A stretch of DNA of 64,000 nt. Origin: Liolophura sinensis. Taxonomy: Eukaryota; Mollusca; Polyplacophora; Chitonida; Chitonidae. The notes beneath the pieces were generated by a model that ran no database searches, was not told where the DNA came from, and saw only the letters and a program-made list of their open reading frames with translations. Location of the stretch: positions 4,875,001-4,939,000 of the forward strand of contig NC_088299.1 of NCBI RefSeq assembly GCF_032854445.1, read 5' to 3'. Each line of letters opens with the position of its first letter. Position 1 is the first letter of the stretch. Positions 44,000 to 56,105 of this stretch are shown one piece after another. The translations under genes and the position numbers were made by a program.

Positions 44000-44330
44000 C
44001 AATTTATATAGTACAGGTAGAGCATTCCGAAAGATACGATATCAGTAATTGTCAACTCGGGAGAAGTGATATTCAGCTCGTGCAAAGCACGAGTTTGATA
44101 TCACTTTTAGAGTGCTGGCAATACCTGATATCCCATCCTCAGCATGCACTATAGGTTTTATTATACCAACAAAAGAATCCCCAGAGTACTTGCTCAGTAG
44201 GTACTTTAAATCGTTGAATTTGTGTATCGATAGCGGAGCTAGCCATCGTCCTGTTGTTTATATTACAAGGCGCACAAAGGGGAGTAACCGCCGTAGAATA
44301 AACGCACGTGTTTGTGCTTGCCTTAGTTCC
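44000..44330. mobile_element. Hairpin element, copy 2
   Basis: An imperfect hairpin at 44038-44133 is centred on GCTCGTGC-AAA-GCACGAG (44076-44092). It is followed by CAGCATGCACTATAGG and sequence shared, inverted, with 59640-59900. Confidence 0.78.
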
Positions 44331-45824
44331 ACCCTGGCTGGATCAAGTACATGTTTTGAATAGTGTCTCACATATAACTGTTGCAGTTGAGATTGACAAA
44401 ACTCAACTAGGCTATATAAAGGTGGGGCTGAACGCTGTATTGGTATTTTATTTTTATTTAGGCCATATATGTCTCTTTGAATCTGTTTATTAATAAGCTG
44501 CCTTGTTGATGTAGAAAAATGTATTGCCCGCCTAAAACCCGCCTAGTCGGTTTAAACTGGTGTACTTTTTTTTCATTGATTCAGTGCGTCACTGTTTCTG
44601 CGTAGAACTAGTCACGTCCGTTGAGCAAAGTCGTACATGTACATGGAGTTCACAAGCATTGAACATGGAAGCTGAGAATATGTGTTTTTAAACAGATTGG
44701 AACTGACCTGTGTAGGCAGTTCTTTATTTAATATACAGGTTATTTATCGGATGGTAAGGCCCCAGTGAAAACATGTAGTTATCAGTGAGACATGGGCGTC
44801 TGTGCCTGCCATGTTGGCTGTTTGATGGCAAGCGACCTATGATTGGCCAAAAAAGTCGGAGCCCCGATTTGTAAGCCCGTGGCCGAAGTCGGGGGTTAAA
44901 AAAATTTTTCTTTTCCCCCCAATTTTTTTTCACCATGTCAAAAAATTTTTTTCTCTTCAAAAAATTTCATTTTCACCATGTCATATTTACGGCTCCTTAC
45001 TATTGCCTCGTGAAAGTATGACTTTAGTTTGTGAACGTTGTGTATCATGCTTTGTTGAATGTCATGTGACCGTGTACTGACGAATAAAAACTATGTATCA
45101 CTCTATGAGGTATCCCGTCAGATCCAAGAAGACAGGTTTTACATAGTTGTCGCTACTCTGCATTTACTCTCCATGCTGCTGTCGTTTACATTAATCAGCA
45201 CTTCAGAAGGCGAAACTGGTTACGGATACCACTGATGTAACTGGGCTCCAGTGGTAACGGGCTCAAGCAATATGCATCTAACATGCGTGAAGCAAGGGAA
45301 GTTAATTAACCTCTTGAACTAGAATGATTGATAAAAAAAAAAGAAAGAAGAAAACGTAAAAACTTGAGCCTTAATGAAAACGCCGAGGGCTATGCAATAA
45401 TTGGTATTTAGACTCACATAACGGGTAAAGTACGTCCACTTGTTTGCCCACTTCTTGTGATTCATCAGTCATGCCTCTTTTTGTCAAGCACAGTGAAGAA
45501 CGACAGAAACCTTATTGGAAATAACATTGTCATAATTAAAAAACAGTCACTGAAATTAGATCAATCCAGAGAAGGATAATTTGCGTAAAGTGACACTGAA
45601 CTAAAACAAGGTTTGAATTTGAAGAATGGGTTTGTTCAAATTATTTATTTGAATGGAGTTTGAAGCTTTACTTTGTAGTCGTTCCACCTCGGTTAAGGGT
45701 TGCCATGTTTATGAGGGAAGTAAACAGTACCGAAAAAAAAAAACCCCTGCCCTTCAGCAGTTACCTGACTGACTTCAAACCGCAGTCCACACAGTCCGTG
45801 AAGAAACGTGTTTTTGTGTGCTGA

Positions 45825-46212
45825 CAATAAAATTTTAGACCAGTGACGTCTTACAAATTGCTAGTCTATAACATCACTGCATTCATTTATTTGTACCTAA
45901 TTCTGCTTAAGCCATCGTGCTAGAGGGCGTGTAATTTGCTACTATTTATACAATTACATGAACACTTAGAATAAAACACTAAGGTAAATTGACAAGAGGC
46001 CAGATTTCATCGGTTTCGTGTGACCACTGGTCAGCTATCTCACTTTTGTCACTGCTCTGGTTTTACTCTCTATGCTGTAGTCTTTTCTACTGTATCCTGC
46101 ATACATCAAGATTCTGCTGGTGGACTAAACATTACCGAGGCCTCATCGCTTTGTATTGTTTTAATGTTTTGTATATTAATTGTGATGACAATACGGCATT
46201 TTGAGTGACTGT
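45825..46212 (+). repeat. Dispersed repeat C, first of a tandem pair
   Basis: A full unit from ACCAGTGACGTCTTAC to CAATACGGCATTTTGAGTGA. The next unit starts ~373 bases later with ACCAGTGAAGTCTAAT, which defines the unit length. Confidence 0.85.
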
Positions 46213-46460
46213 AGACCAGTGAAGTCTAATATATTCCCATTAACATCACTGCATTATTTTCTTACATAATTCTGCACAAGCCATAGTGCTAAGAGGAGTG
46301 CGTAATAAGCTATTCTTTAAGTATTTACATTAACAGTTAGAATAAAACACGAACTGAGATAAAAAGACAAGTGGTGGGATTTCACTGTTTATAATAGTGA
46401 CACTTTGTCTACTATGGTACTCAGGTCTTTGATCTGGTTTTACACTCTTCGCTGTAAGCT
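46213..46460 (+). repeat. Dispersed repeat C, second of a tandem pair
   Basis: It continues in phase with the previous unit (ATTCTGCACAAGCCATAGTG, CTGGTTTTACACTCTTCGCT) and ends before the tail section. Confidence 0.8.
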
Positions 46461-46594
46461 ATTTTACATAGAATTATGTTCTACAAATATTAACGATTGG
46501 TGAGGAAAACTTACAGCATGATACCCAAACTGTAATTTATCTGCTAACGGGATGCGATAACCATATTCAAGAATAGTTTACTGTTGCAAAGGAG

Positions 46595-46700
46595 ATCATA
46601 GTTACAGGTGTGACATGATGACTGAACGATATTAATGAAGACAAACACGATGACGTACGTTGAAGATCACGCCGGTTGAAGTGTCCATTTACTACCGTAA
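46595..46700 (-). repeat. Possible LTR remnant (partner of 50485-50580)
   Basis: About 100 bases here and at 50485-50580 share ATTAATGAAGACAAACACG and later ACCGTAAAGC. The pair flanks the Ty3/gypsy remnant in direct orientation, as LTR ends would. Similarity beyond this block was not seen, so full LTRs are not delimited. Confidence 0.45.
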
Positions 46701-47829
46701 AGCTATGGAAAGAAGCATCCATGTTTTTACTGGGCCTTGGTGGTAAACTTGCTGGCCTATTCGCGCTGACTTGCGTTCGGTTAAAATCGATGTCATTCAC
46801 ATGTATACATACACTTGTTGATCAGGCCTTTGGCTGTGGAAAAAGGTGTGCGTCTGATTTAGGGGAATTGTCAGTAACGCTCCAAAGTCGGTGGTTACAA
46901 CGGTTACTTATCTTTCCTTCACTGATGAATCTTGCAACCCGTCCTACGTGAAGTGATCTTGAAATAATGATAAACCATAGTGGAATAAATAACTCAACAC
47001 CGATGAGTGCATATATTGTACAAATATATTAATTATTCTGCTTTTTGGGCTTAATAGAGCTGCAACGTCATCGCATTGAAACACAGTCACTAAATTAGAA
47101 AAAAGATTGTGTTTGGAGACAAATGAGTCCACTTATTTGTCAAATTACACTGTAGATGATTTGCTCTTCCATGGGAGAATTGTATATATCAATATATGCT
47201 ACTTCTATATGTGTACTGAAAGCTAAAACAAGCAAACCTACATAAACCTATGTAATTTTGGCATATTATCAGTTCGGAAAAACGGGTATATGTAACTTCG
47301 TGACCCTATATCATGTGATCTGGAAAAGCAAAAATCTTTGAGAAATAATCAAAATTCACAACCTTATGACAATTGTAGCCATGGTTGCATGGGTGCAGAA
47401 AATACAAAGCCGAAGTTGCAGAAAAATTGTTATTAAACATTTAGACCATTATTAGACCATTATTTCAGTACATATGGCATGAACATTTGTACTTCAAAAA
47501 CCACCTACGCTAAGTAACTCTCATAAAAAGAAAGGAAAACAATAAAAAATGCATCATATGTCAAACTCCATGAGAAATGTCCAGGCGGTTGGATTTATTT
47601 TAAAGTTGAACTCGACGAAGTTTGTCAGGCGGCTCCATTTCAATCGACTGACGAGTCCCATCTAAGAGAGCTAACTCATAAACATATATAAATATGTAGG
47701 CCCAAGCACGGAAAAAACATGTAGGCCCTATATTAATAGTAATGTGCACTGGGAAAATTGCAGTTTACCATGTTTAGTTTACCGAGAAAATGTATTTGCA
47801 ATAGTGTGATGTTTTATTCGGCGAAGGGA

Positions 47830-50490
47830 CCTTTTTGTGTTTTTTGTTGACTCGACCAGCTCTGGTAATCACAGCCGGTAAGGTACAAGGCTGCTTCGGA
47901 GCTGTAGTAGTCATTTTACGTCCTAGACTATCATTGCTTGTGGTACTGAAGTATGGTTGATGAATTAAGGGGCAATCACACCTAGCAGGTAATCTGTGTT
48001 GTGATAGCTCTTCGGGGGTTTGTTCGGTAGGTTCATGGCAATGGGCCTTGAATGTCAACAAGCAAAGATGACGTCTGTTTCTGCGGTTTTTCTTACCACG
48101 TTTCTCTACAACATACGAACGAGGTTTGCCATGGTGATGAAGAACAGGAGGAGACAGCCATTATTTGGAACCTGGTAGAGGTGACATGCGCACGGGGTCA
48201 CCTGGTAGTAATACTGTGCGTGCTTGGGGTTTCACGTCGTATAGTAATACTGTAAGGTCATCACTACAGTGTTTGTTGTAATACTCTTGCTGTTTCTCCT
48301 TATCACTGTTTAAGCCTTTGATTTTCAGAGAGGTCATATGACATAAGGTACAATTCTTTTGCGCTTGGCAATTTATTTCTCGACTCACAACCCACGGAAA
48401 GCTTTGCCGGGGAAACTTACCAGCGGGGTTGTTCGATAGTCATACAGGGAATTTGCTTGTCTTTGCACTTACTCCAAAAGCGTTTTTGACTGTCAGTAGT
48501 GCTCGTTCAGTCTCACCATTTGACTGCGGGTAGTTTGGTGATGCAGTTGTCTGGCGAATACCGTACTCAACAGAAAAGTCTGTAAATCTTTTTGATGAAA
48601 ATTGGGGACCATTATAAGTCCTTAAGGTTTTGGGGATCCCATGATGACACACTTGTGACTTAACAGCGGTCACAGCGTCATTTGTGATGAGGTTTGTCAG
48701 TTTGTCAACCTTAATAAATTAAAAAAAAAAATAAAATAAATAAAAAAGTACTCGACTGTAATCACGTAGTTGTCTTCTCAGTGGAAAATGTGAGATTGCG
48801 ACTTCATAGCAGTGGAAAATCTAGAGCTGTTGTCGGACGTAAATGTTTTCTTTAGTTGTTCGTTTTGGACACTGTTACACTCAGGACTGTCACCAACAAT
48901 ATTTTCTACCTGTTGCGCCATTCCAGGCCAATTAGGTGTTTCTTTGGCACGCAGGCAACAATCAGTGATATCCACGTGAGACTCATGTATTGAGAGAGCA
49001 CATCAGCTCTCATACTGGGAGATGCCCACTATTCTAAGACCCTTATAGGACAGAGAACTCGTCCCTAATGTTCCAATACTGTCGATACAGTGCTGGGTTT
49101 CTGTTTTGGTGTCTAGCCAACCTTTCAAGATCATATAATGTAGTTCATTCAGTTCATTTACAGTACACTTCTGAAACTGGTTGTATCTAACTGCTGTCAC
49201 AACTATGTAGTCGACCATATTGATCAACACTGGTGCAATGTCTGGCCCAGTGACTGGAAGATTTGCACGGTTTAACGCATTACCAGTGGGAATCTCCTTT
49301 CAATACTTGTACTGGGCAATTAAATCGTACGATTGCAGACGTATTACTATTGTTTTCAGTCTCATTGGAGCGGGAGTGAAATATGTAATAATGGAAATCA
49401 TTGCCTGAGTGCACAATAGCGAGAGTCTCTTTTTCTATCTGTGCATATCTCTTGTGTCTGTCAAAGCATCACACTGTATTGTCACCTCTTTATTTGTGTC
49501 ATACTTGGCCCAAACTGGGCACTACTGCACAGATCTTTTAGTTTGTCAACCACTGGTTTGTTGTGCACCCTTCCAGCAGAAGTTAACATCCTTCTTAATT
49601 ACGTCTCTCAGTGGAGCTTCAACTTCACTGAGATTTGGGATGAACTTGCTGACATATTGTACCAGTCCAAGAAAAGACAGCAGCGGATTTCCTCTTTTGG
49701 CTTTGGCACAGGCATCTCTCGCAAGACACGCACTTTGTCAGTATCAGGTCTGAGTCCATCCTTGTTTACAAATATCACCAGCACACTTCACAGCAGGTAG
49801 CTGTTATACCCAGATTGTACTCTGTAGCACGGTTTACAACGGCTTTGGAGATTCTGTCATGATTTTCATCGTCTACCCCTCCGATCAGGTTTGTCATCTG
49901 TCAGTGCTCTTGCACCCGAGATGCCCTCAGGTATGTTGTTCATAATTCGCTGGAACAGTTCTGGCGCCGACTTTGTACGAAACGGGAATCGGAGCCACCT
50001 ATCTGTCGTCGGGGGTATTAAATGTTGTCAACAAACCTAGACTCGTAGTCAAGCTTGATTTGTATGAATCCAGGACTTGGCGTCTAATACAGAGAAAACA
50101 TTTGCGGCTGGAAACGGACGAAACTATCTCTTCTACGTGGATTGGAATTGGGTATTGTTCACGTCTTATTGTTCAGGTCCGTCGGATCGACGCAAATCTG
50201 GACTTTTTTCTTTGTCATTTTTAACAACAACTACCATCGAACTTACCCAATCTGTGGGGTCTACAACCTTAGTTGTATGACCTGAACTCGCCATGTCTTT
50301 CAGTTTTTCAATTATCTTACCCGTCAGTGCTTTAGGCTGACGCCTTGGACCATGCACTACTGAGGGGACAGTAGGGTCAGTTTTGAAGGAATAAGTTCCA
50401 ATACTGGCAGACACTATGTTTGCTATTGTGGGATGTGGGAATTGTTTGCAGAACAATATCAAGCACAACTTCTGACACCATGTAACGTGA
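47830..50490 (-). mobile_element. Decayed Ty3/gypsy retrotransposon, internally deleted
   Basis: Read on the minus strand from right to left. A primer-binding-like TGGTGTCAGAAGT lies near 50470-50482. RT N-terminal sequence (TKVVDPTDWVSSMVVVVKN) lies near 50200-50290. RT palm (SVLDAKS, KSAPELFQRIMNN, a degenerate TDD box) lies near 49880-50110. The thumb (GLVQYVSKFIPNLSEV) is near 49620-49690, and RNase H/linker (LNELHYMILKGWLDTKTET) at 49080-49180. Integrase H2C2-like sequence is at 48850-48960, the integrase core (IPKTLRTYNGPQF ... SPNYPQSNGETER) at 48440-48673, and the pol tail (ITRAGRVNKKHKKVP) near 47840. Several frameshifts and stops are present. The integrase Asp of RTDNGPQF is Tyr. 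Gag and protease are missing between the binding site and RT. Inactive. Confidence 0.82.
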
Positions 50491-50580
50491 TAACTGGATG
50501 ATATTAATGAAGACAAACACGATGGACATACGTTGACGAGCATGTTGGTTGAGCTGTGCATTTTTTACCGTAAAGCAATG
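50485..50580 (-). repeat. Possible LTR remnant next to the primer-binding site
   Basis: This is the direct-orientation partner of 46595-46700. It abuts the TGGTGTCAGAAGT primer-binding-like sequence (minus strand), as the 3' end of a 5' LTR would. Confidence 0.45.
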
Positions 50581-50814
50581 TCGTAATTGACATGCAGTGT
50601 ACCTCATTAATACAACAGGTGAAGTACACCGGTCAGCACCTGCAGAAAACTGCGCCGGGTCCCTTCGCCAGGTAGATGGCAAATCTCTTGCCTCTAAGCC
50701 GCGGCAATGAAACAATTTAGAAATTGTATGAATGCCTTTATGAATATGACCGCCTTTTAATACGTCAATTTACTACTCCTTTGCAAATGCTATTTTCGCT
50801 TCTTCAATCACTGC

Positions 50815-51150
50815 CGGACCACATCGGTGGCCTGATGGTTAGAGCGCCCGTCGAAGTCGGGTCATACCAAAGAGTTTAAAAATGGTACTTGCTACCGCCT
50901 CTCTTGGCGCTCAGCAGCTCAGCACTAAGAGGTTAGAGCAATTAAACATGACTGGTTGGCACGGTTTTCATTATAATGTGAGTGGGTGGGATATCATGTC
51001 TGGTGTCTTCAGCATGATACTTCAGTGGCGGTAGCACTTTGGCGGCATGGACTCGCCGTGCCAAAAGAAGACATAGTATAAGCACATACACCTGATAACT
51101 GCTGGTCGTCTTACAGAAATCGCTAAGTAGGACGTTAAACCACGTCACCA
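50815..51150 (+). mobile_element. SINE, same subfamily as 25256-25638
   Basis: It shares GTCGGGTCATACCAAAGA and CACTTTGGCGGCAT with 25256-25638, and has a tRNA-like head GGTGGCCTGATGGTTAGAGC. No duplication identified. Confidence 0.78.
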
Positions 51151-51179
51151 GTCTACAATTGCTCAAAATGCCAGGCAGC

Positions 51180-51395
51180 GGGCCGCGGTCTAGTGGTTAA
51201 CGGATCTTGCCTTTGTATCGCAAAGACGCACGACACACCGGTTCTCATCGCTTGTGAGGAAAAGTTCGTGGTCAGATTGCCAAAGCTTGGTTTATCCCGG
51301 GCTCTTCGGTTTATTCCCACCCATGAAACTGAACGCTATCATGTAGGCCTATAAGTAAAAAATGGAATAAATGAACAAATAAATAAACAAATTGA
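51180..51395 (+). mobile_element. SINE, AAAT-tail family, diverged
   Basis: The head GCCGCGGTCTAGTGGTTAAC is followed by CCCGGGCTCTTCGGTTTATT and the tail ATGAACAAATAAATAAAC. Confidence 0.75.
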
Positions 51396-51477
51396 TTGAC
51401 ATAAGTCCATGGGTGGCTTTGGTTGTGAGAGGAGTAATCTTATTAGCAAGAAATCTGAAAGCAAGAATTTATATTTT

Positions 51478-51560
51478 TTACCTAATTCTCCTAATCCGTG
51501 GTTAAATAAATTACTGTTATTTAAGCAATTGCATAACCAGCTAGAATAGTTCTAATTTTG
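51478..51560 (+). repeat. Dispersed repeat C, short fragment
   Basis: TTACCTAATTCTCCTAATCC and TTACTGTTATTTAAGCAATT match the middle of the unit. Confidence 0.5.
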
Positions 51561-51784
51561 CTCAGTACGGTGTAGTCTTTCAAATATGGGGCACACTTAA
51601 CATTACTAATCTGATCTGAATGTTTTTTCCACAGATTTTACAGGCTTTAGCGCTGCACTGCGATCAGACCTAAACTACCTAATATATGTAGGTGTGTTTA
51701 TCTATTATTCCCCATAACTGCAAAGCGTAGATGTGGGTGTCGAAGAGGAGGATGGAAGACTCTTTTCTACATGATTAGAACAAA

Positions 51785-52050
51785 CAAGCAGTAGTCCCTT
51801 ATAAGAAGTATCCGGTAAGAAATACACCTTCGTGAATACATCCTCAGACTAGTTATTAATCTCATCACTCTAATTTAACAGGCTCATATCAGGAATTACG
51901 CGAAATTAATACCTCGATTGAAATCATCCATTAATTATTTATAACTGGGTTATGACACCAAGGCTGTGTCCTTTATGGAACAAAAGCGACTAGGCAACAT
52001 CACGTACACAATGGCTGGAACACGTGCTCTAATGAACACGTGTTCACAAA
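51785..52050 (+). repeat. Dispersed repeat E (inverted partner 57945-58205)
   Basis: It contains AATTAATACCTCGATTGAAA, CAAGGCTG and, at the right end, the palindrome GAACACGTGTTC. The partner shows the same order on the other strand. Confidence 0.75.
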
Positions 52051-52099
52051 ATTGTTTTAGGACGTTATATTAAAAGAATGGATACCAGCGTATGGGCAG

Positions 52100-52780
52100 T
52101 GGAGTACAAAGTTTTGTAAATACTGATGGAGGATTTTGCATATGTTTGTCACTAAATGTGATGGTTGACGTTGGGAATCTTGAATATGACGTTTTCTTGT
52201 TGCAATGCTCTTCAGAAAAAACGTCCAGATTTGCAGGTTATGAAAATGTAAGTTCATATGTCGTCTTGGTTAGCAGTGGGGACGTGAAGCAGATTTCTCC
52301 TTTAGTGCACTATTACTTGACAAATGTTAACATGCTTGAGAAAGGTGTACACATTTTCAGGTAACTGTAAGTCTAAGTGAATTTATCCACATTTTTGAAT
52401 TTTGGGGGTCATCTCACAATTTCTTTTTTTGTGTGTAACTGTCTTTACAGAAACTTAAGCACCTTTGCGTGGCTAATAATTAACAGGCAACAAAAAGAGA
52501 CTAAAATGTAGTAGGACTTAATAATATCATTCATATCGTTATTTAGCATGAATGTCACATCCCAACTTCATTAAAACCAGAATAGGCCTACATGGCCAGT
52601 ATATTCTTTTGTTGACATACATGTATATGTAGATATATATACCTTTAATCTACTCGAATCTCCAACACTCAGATCAATCAAGATAAACTTTACATATTAA
52701 ACCAATATCAATGCAACTTTAAATTTCCTGTTCGTAAATAAAGCAAGAAATTTACCTTATGTTGTCATAACATTCCATCA
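52100..52780. other. Intergenic, nothing recognised
   Basis: A 90-codon open frame at 52092-52364 has no motif, homologue known to me or splice context. It is left as unassigned. Confidence 0.4.
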
Positions 52781-52789
52781 CGTCCGAAA

Positions 52790-53300
52790 TCCTCAAGCGG
52801 TGGATAAAGCCTGGCGCACACGAAGGAAACTTGCTGAGCTATCGACCACGAGAGGTGATCAGCGCAGCAACTTTACTCTCCACTTGCTTCACCGCACACG
52901 GGCGCATTTGTCTGAGCATATTTTCGCGCTAATATACCACGTCACACTCAACTATCCCAGGCGAGTGCTCAAAATGGCGGACGACGAAATGCAGGAAGAA
53001 GAGTTGCTTTTACTTCTGCTGTTATTGACCTACGTCGTCGGCGACGCCGTTGGAATGCATCTTTTCGAAAACAAAACAAAACAAAAAACAACTGGACTAG
53101 ATCGCTGTTTTTAAATTCTGCCGTGTTCGCGGCATACAAAAATGGGTAGTCCTGTCACAACTCGACGAATTTATCATCCAAAAGGGCTTCATTCACGCGG
53201 TCTTCGATGGCGGCCATGCTGCCAAGAGTCACGTGCAACGATAAGCTATTTTTATTGGCCGGCTGAGTTCTCAAGTGTCCGCGCAAGGTGAGAATTTGAT
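52790..53300 (+). mobile_element. Possible internally deleted Harbinger-type DNA transposon
   Basis: The ends are loosely inverted: CCTGGCGCACAC near 52810 against CCTTGCGCGGACAC on the other strand near 53275. An ATG near 52974 begins MADDEMQEEELLLLLLLL, a start style I associate with Harbinger-like transposases. A minus-strand frame (MAAIEDRVNEALLDDKFVEL) opens from the other end, as a second opposing gene would. No catalytic region remains. Low confidence. Confidence 0.3.
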
Positions 53301-53399
53301 CTTCATTTGATCTTTGATGAATTATGATGTTTCGTAAGCCTTCCATTTTGCAAGAAGTTTTTCTTGAAGCTTATAAAGTCTCATTACGTCAACTAACTA

Positions 53400-54455
53400 A
53401 ACAATCTGAATTATACAATTGAGCTAATGAGTCATGAAACTCATCTGGTTATATTGTTAGCCAGCTGGTTTGTCGAAGAATTCAGAGGAGCCTTTCATTA
53501 CATACCTGGTCATATGACTCGATTTAGCTCCATTGTATGACTCAGATTTTTGAGTGAGTTGACCCAAACGTTTCTCTCACTGTATATGACAGGTCAAATG
53601 TATGGTTGGAGTAAACCAGCACACCTTGGAACGTTATTAATTAACCTACTTAATTAGTTAGCCCACTACCTTAACAACCAACCAACCGGGAAACGGACCC
53701 TCGCCAAAGGCCTACGAATTTCTACAAAACCAGTATGTCAAGTGGCCAGCAAAATTTCATTGTGTCAGGAAGGATGTACAAGATTTACCTCATTTTCCCG
53801 ATATTATAGCTTCGTCGAGACGAAGCTATCAAGCATAAAGTTACCCTCTTTTATAATTTCCGCTTTTATAAACGCGTATGTATATAGTATTAGAGACTTT
53901 CACACTGACAAATTAGAACTGCCATATGAAAAGAAAAAAATTTAATCCACGTATTTGCCATCTAGACAAATCGTACCAGACGCTGAAAAGTCATGATCTC
54001 TGTCCAAACACTAGAAGATAAAGGATGAGTAAGAGATGAAGCTCACGGTTCCGATATAACGGCCGACGCGTGTAGACTGTCTTTGTGAGGCAGAAACTGT
54101 GCTGCATGAACCAGCAGACGATTGAAATCGGACGTTATATATTTTCTTAGTTCAAATATCTGTTTAGACTGTTTCAGTTATCAGCCAGGAGACATGAGTC
54201 TCAGGTGTTATCACCAGCTGTTTATTATTAGCTTCCGCAATATGTGGCCTAACGCATGGAGGCGAAGAGGGTGATACATTATCTCGTTGAGGCGTTATTG
54301 AACTTATAGAAAGATATTGAATCAGCTAAACCGTCAGCTTATATCACACATAAAGCTGAAAGTCTTTTGAAACTTATTTACATCAACTGTATGATGTAAG
54401 CGCCCATGTTTTAAAATGTTGAGTCTTTCCTAACTTTGCGCTGAATAGCTCATGT
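53400..54455. other. Intergenic, nothing recognised
   Basis: No gene or named repeat seen. Confidence 0.4.
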
Positions 54456-54459
54456 ACTG

Positions 54460-54650
54460 GTTAATCCATTGTCAGAGTACGGTGACTAGGTTGGGCATGA
54501 TGTTTAGTATCGTCTACACGATATTGCAGAATTATTAATTGTCTGTCGGCATCCTGATCACGCAGATGCAAGGAAAGGACGTCGTGGTTTGGCCAAAATA
54601 AGTTTGACGGAAACGTTAAACCCCAAACAAATAAACCAACCAACGGAACA
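54460..54650 (+). mobile_element. Partial SINE of the CATT-tail subfamily
   Basis: TTGGGCATGATGTTTAGTAT and CGTTAAACCCCAAACAAAT match the body and 3' end of the 25256-25638 type. The head is missing. Confidence 0.55.
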
Positions 54651-54674
54651 GGCCTTGGTCTCCAGCGGCCGGTT

Positions 54675-55080
54675 CCATTGAGGTGTGGCATTGTCCTGTC
54701 AAGCGCTTCAAAGGTGTAGCAATGCTGTGTCAAGCGCTCCGAAGGCATGGCAGTGTTGTGTCCAGCGCTCCAATGGTGTGGGAGCGGTGTGGCAAGCACT
54801 TCAAAGGTGTGGTAATGTTGTGTCAAGCGATTGAAAGGTGTGGTAACGTCGTGTCAAGTGCTCCAAAGGCATCACAACGTTGTGTCCAGCTTCAGTGGTG
54901 TGGTGGCGGTGTGGCAAGCACTTCAAAGGTGTGGTAATATTTTGTCAAGCCTTTCAAAGGTGTGGTAATGTTGTGTCAAGCGCTTCAAGGTGTAGCAGTT
55001 ATGTGACAAGCGCTTCAAAGGTGTGGCAGTGATGTGTCAGGAGCTCCAAAGGTGTGCCAGTGTTGTGTCATGCGCTTTTA
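54675..55080. repeat. ~31-base minisatellite, about 13 copies
   Basis: The unit is close to AAGGTGTGGTAATGTTGTGT then CAAGCGCTTC, with substitutions and a few shortened units. Confidence 0.93.
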
Positions 55081-55861
55081 CCATGGTGATATATGTAGCA
55101 CGCTCGGCGCAAATTACGAGTGCCTGTAGTCTATTTCTTTTCGCCAGTCAGTTGTATAATTATATTATATTCAGTATATTATTATTATTATACGCTCCTG
55201 CCATAATGCTGGTCGCCGGCGTATCGGTAAATCAGCCATCTCGCGACAGAAAGGGCCTTTAGTCAGTGACACGCAAGAACCCAAGCTATACATACTGCTA
55301 CGGTAGACATCCATATTATTGTAAAGAAAATTCAGTCAGAGTGCTTCCTCTAATCCATAATGTTAAACCCCATAAGCCTAGTTTCGACACCAAGAATCCA
55401 TTGCCTTGAGTGACATTGTTGGATAGGAGCCAGTAACAATTCGTTCTCGAATAATTTTGCCAAAATGTAAAATGCAAATCTTCAAACATGTCAAATTGTT
55501 AATGTTAAGAATTAAGATGACTTTGGTAAAATTTAAGTGTCATTTTCAGGTGTCTCAATCCTCGAGACGAAGAGCAACTGGATTCAATAACGTTATGATC
55601 GATGATCGTTACGAAAGCGGATATGTTCTAGTTCATGCTGTTTATTTCCAGAATTGACCAGTAGGACAGCGTGTGGCCCACACGAATTTGCCCTGAAAAC
55701 TGATATTGACTGATACATTGGATAAAGCGGTAAACATGTAGTTACATCGCCTTTGCAATTATGTCTAGTATCGGTACTTCATATAATGTAAACATTCTAT
55801 AAAAATTAAGGAGAATACAGGTTTGTTTTCTGGACGTATAAACAGTCAGACGGCTAGCACA

Positions 55862-55888
55862 GTAAACCCCAAGCACTCACTCACTCGA
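55862..55888 (+). mobile_element. SINE 3' tail fragment (ACTC family)
   Basis: TAAACCCCAAGCACTCACTC is the 3' terminus of the ACTC SINE without any body. Confidence 0.6.
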
Positions 55889-55917
55889 TTGCCACAAGGC
55901 CTAGAGTTGCTTCATGT

Positions 55918-56105
55918 TTAAGTGGTACGGGCCTTTTCAAGCCAGATGACTTTCTCTCCCGTCGGGCGTTCTGACAGCAATCTATGGATGGTTGTGGGCT
56001 TCACCTGGGTTGTGCACAGTTTCCTCCGACCATCATACTGACCGCGGCAGTATAAATGAAATATTTTTTGTGTACTGCGTAAAACAACAGTCAAATAAAT
56101 AAATG
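55918..56105 (+). mobile_element. SINE, AAAT-tail family
   Basis: ATCTATGGATGGTTGTGGGC, TTTCCTCCGACCATCATACT and CAGTCAAATAAATAAATG match the body and tail. Confidence 0.82.

Noticed and set aside
44870-44990. A lysine/phenylalanine-rich frame on the minus strand
   Set aside because: It comes from locally repeated A/T runs (AAAAATTTTTT blocks), with no other support.
54461-54937. Frames with repeated CQALRR/VVSSAP peptides
   Set aside because: They are translations of the 31-base minisatellite.
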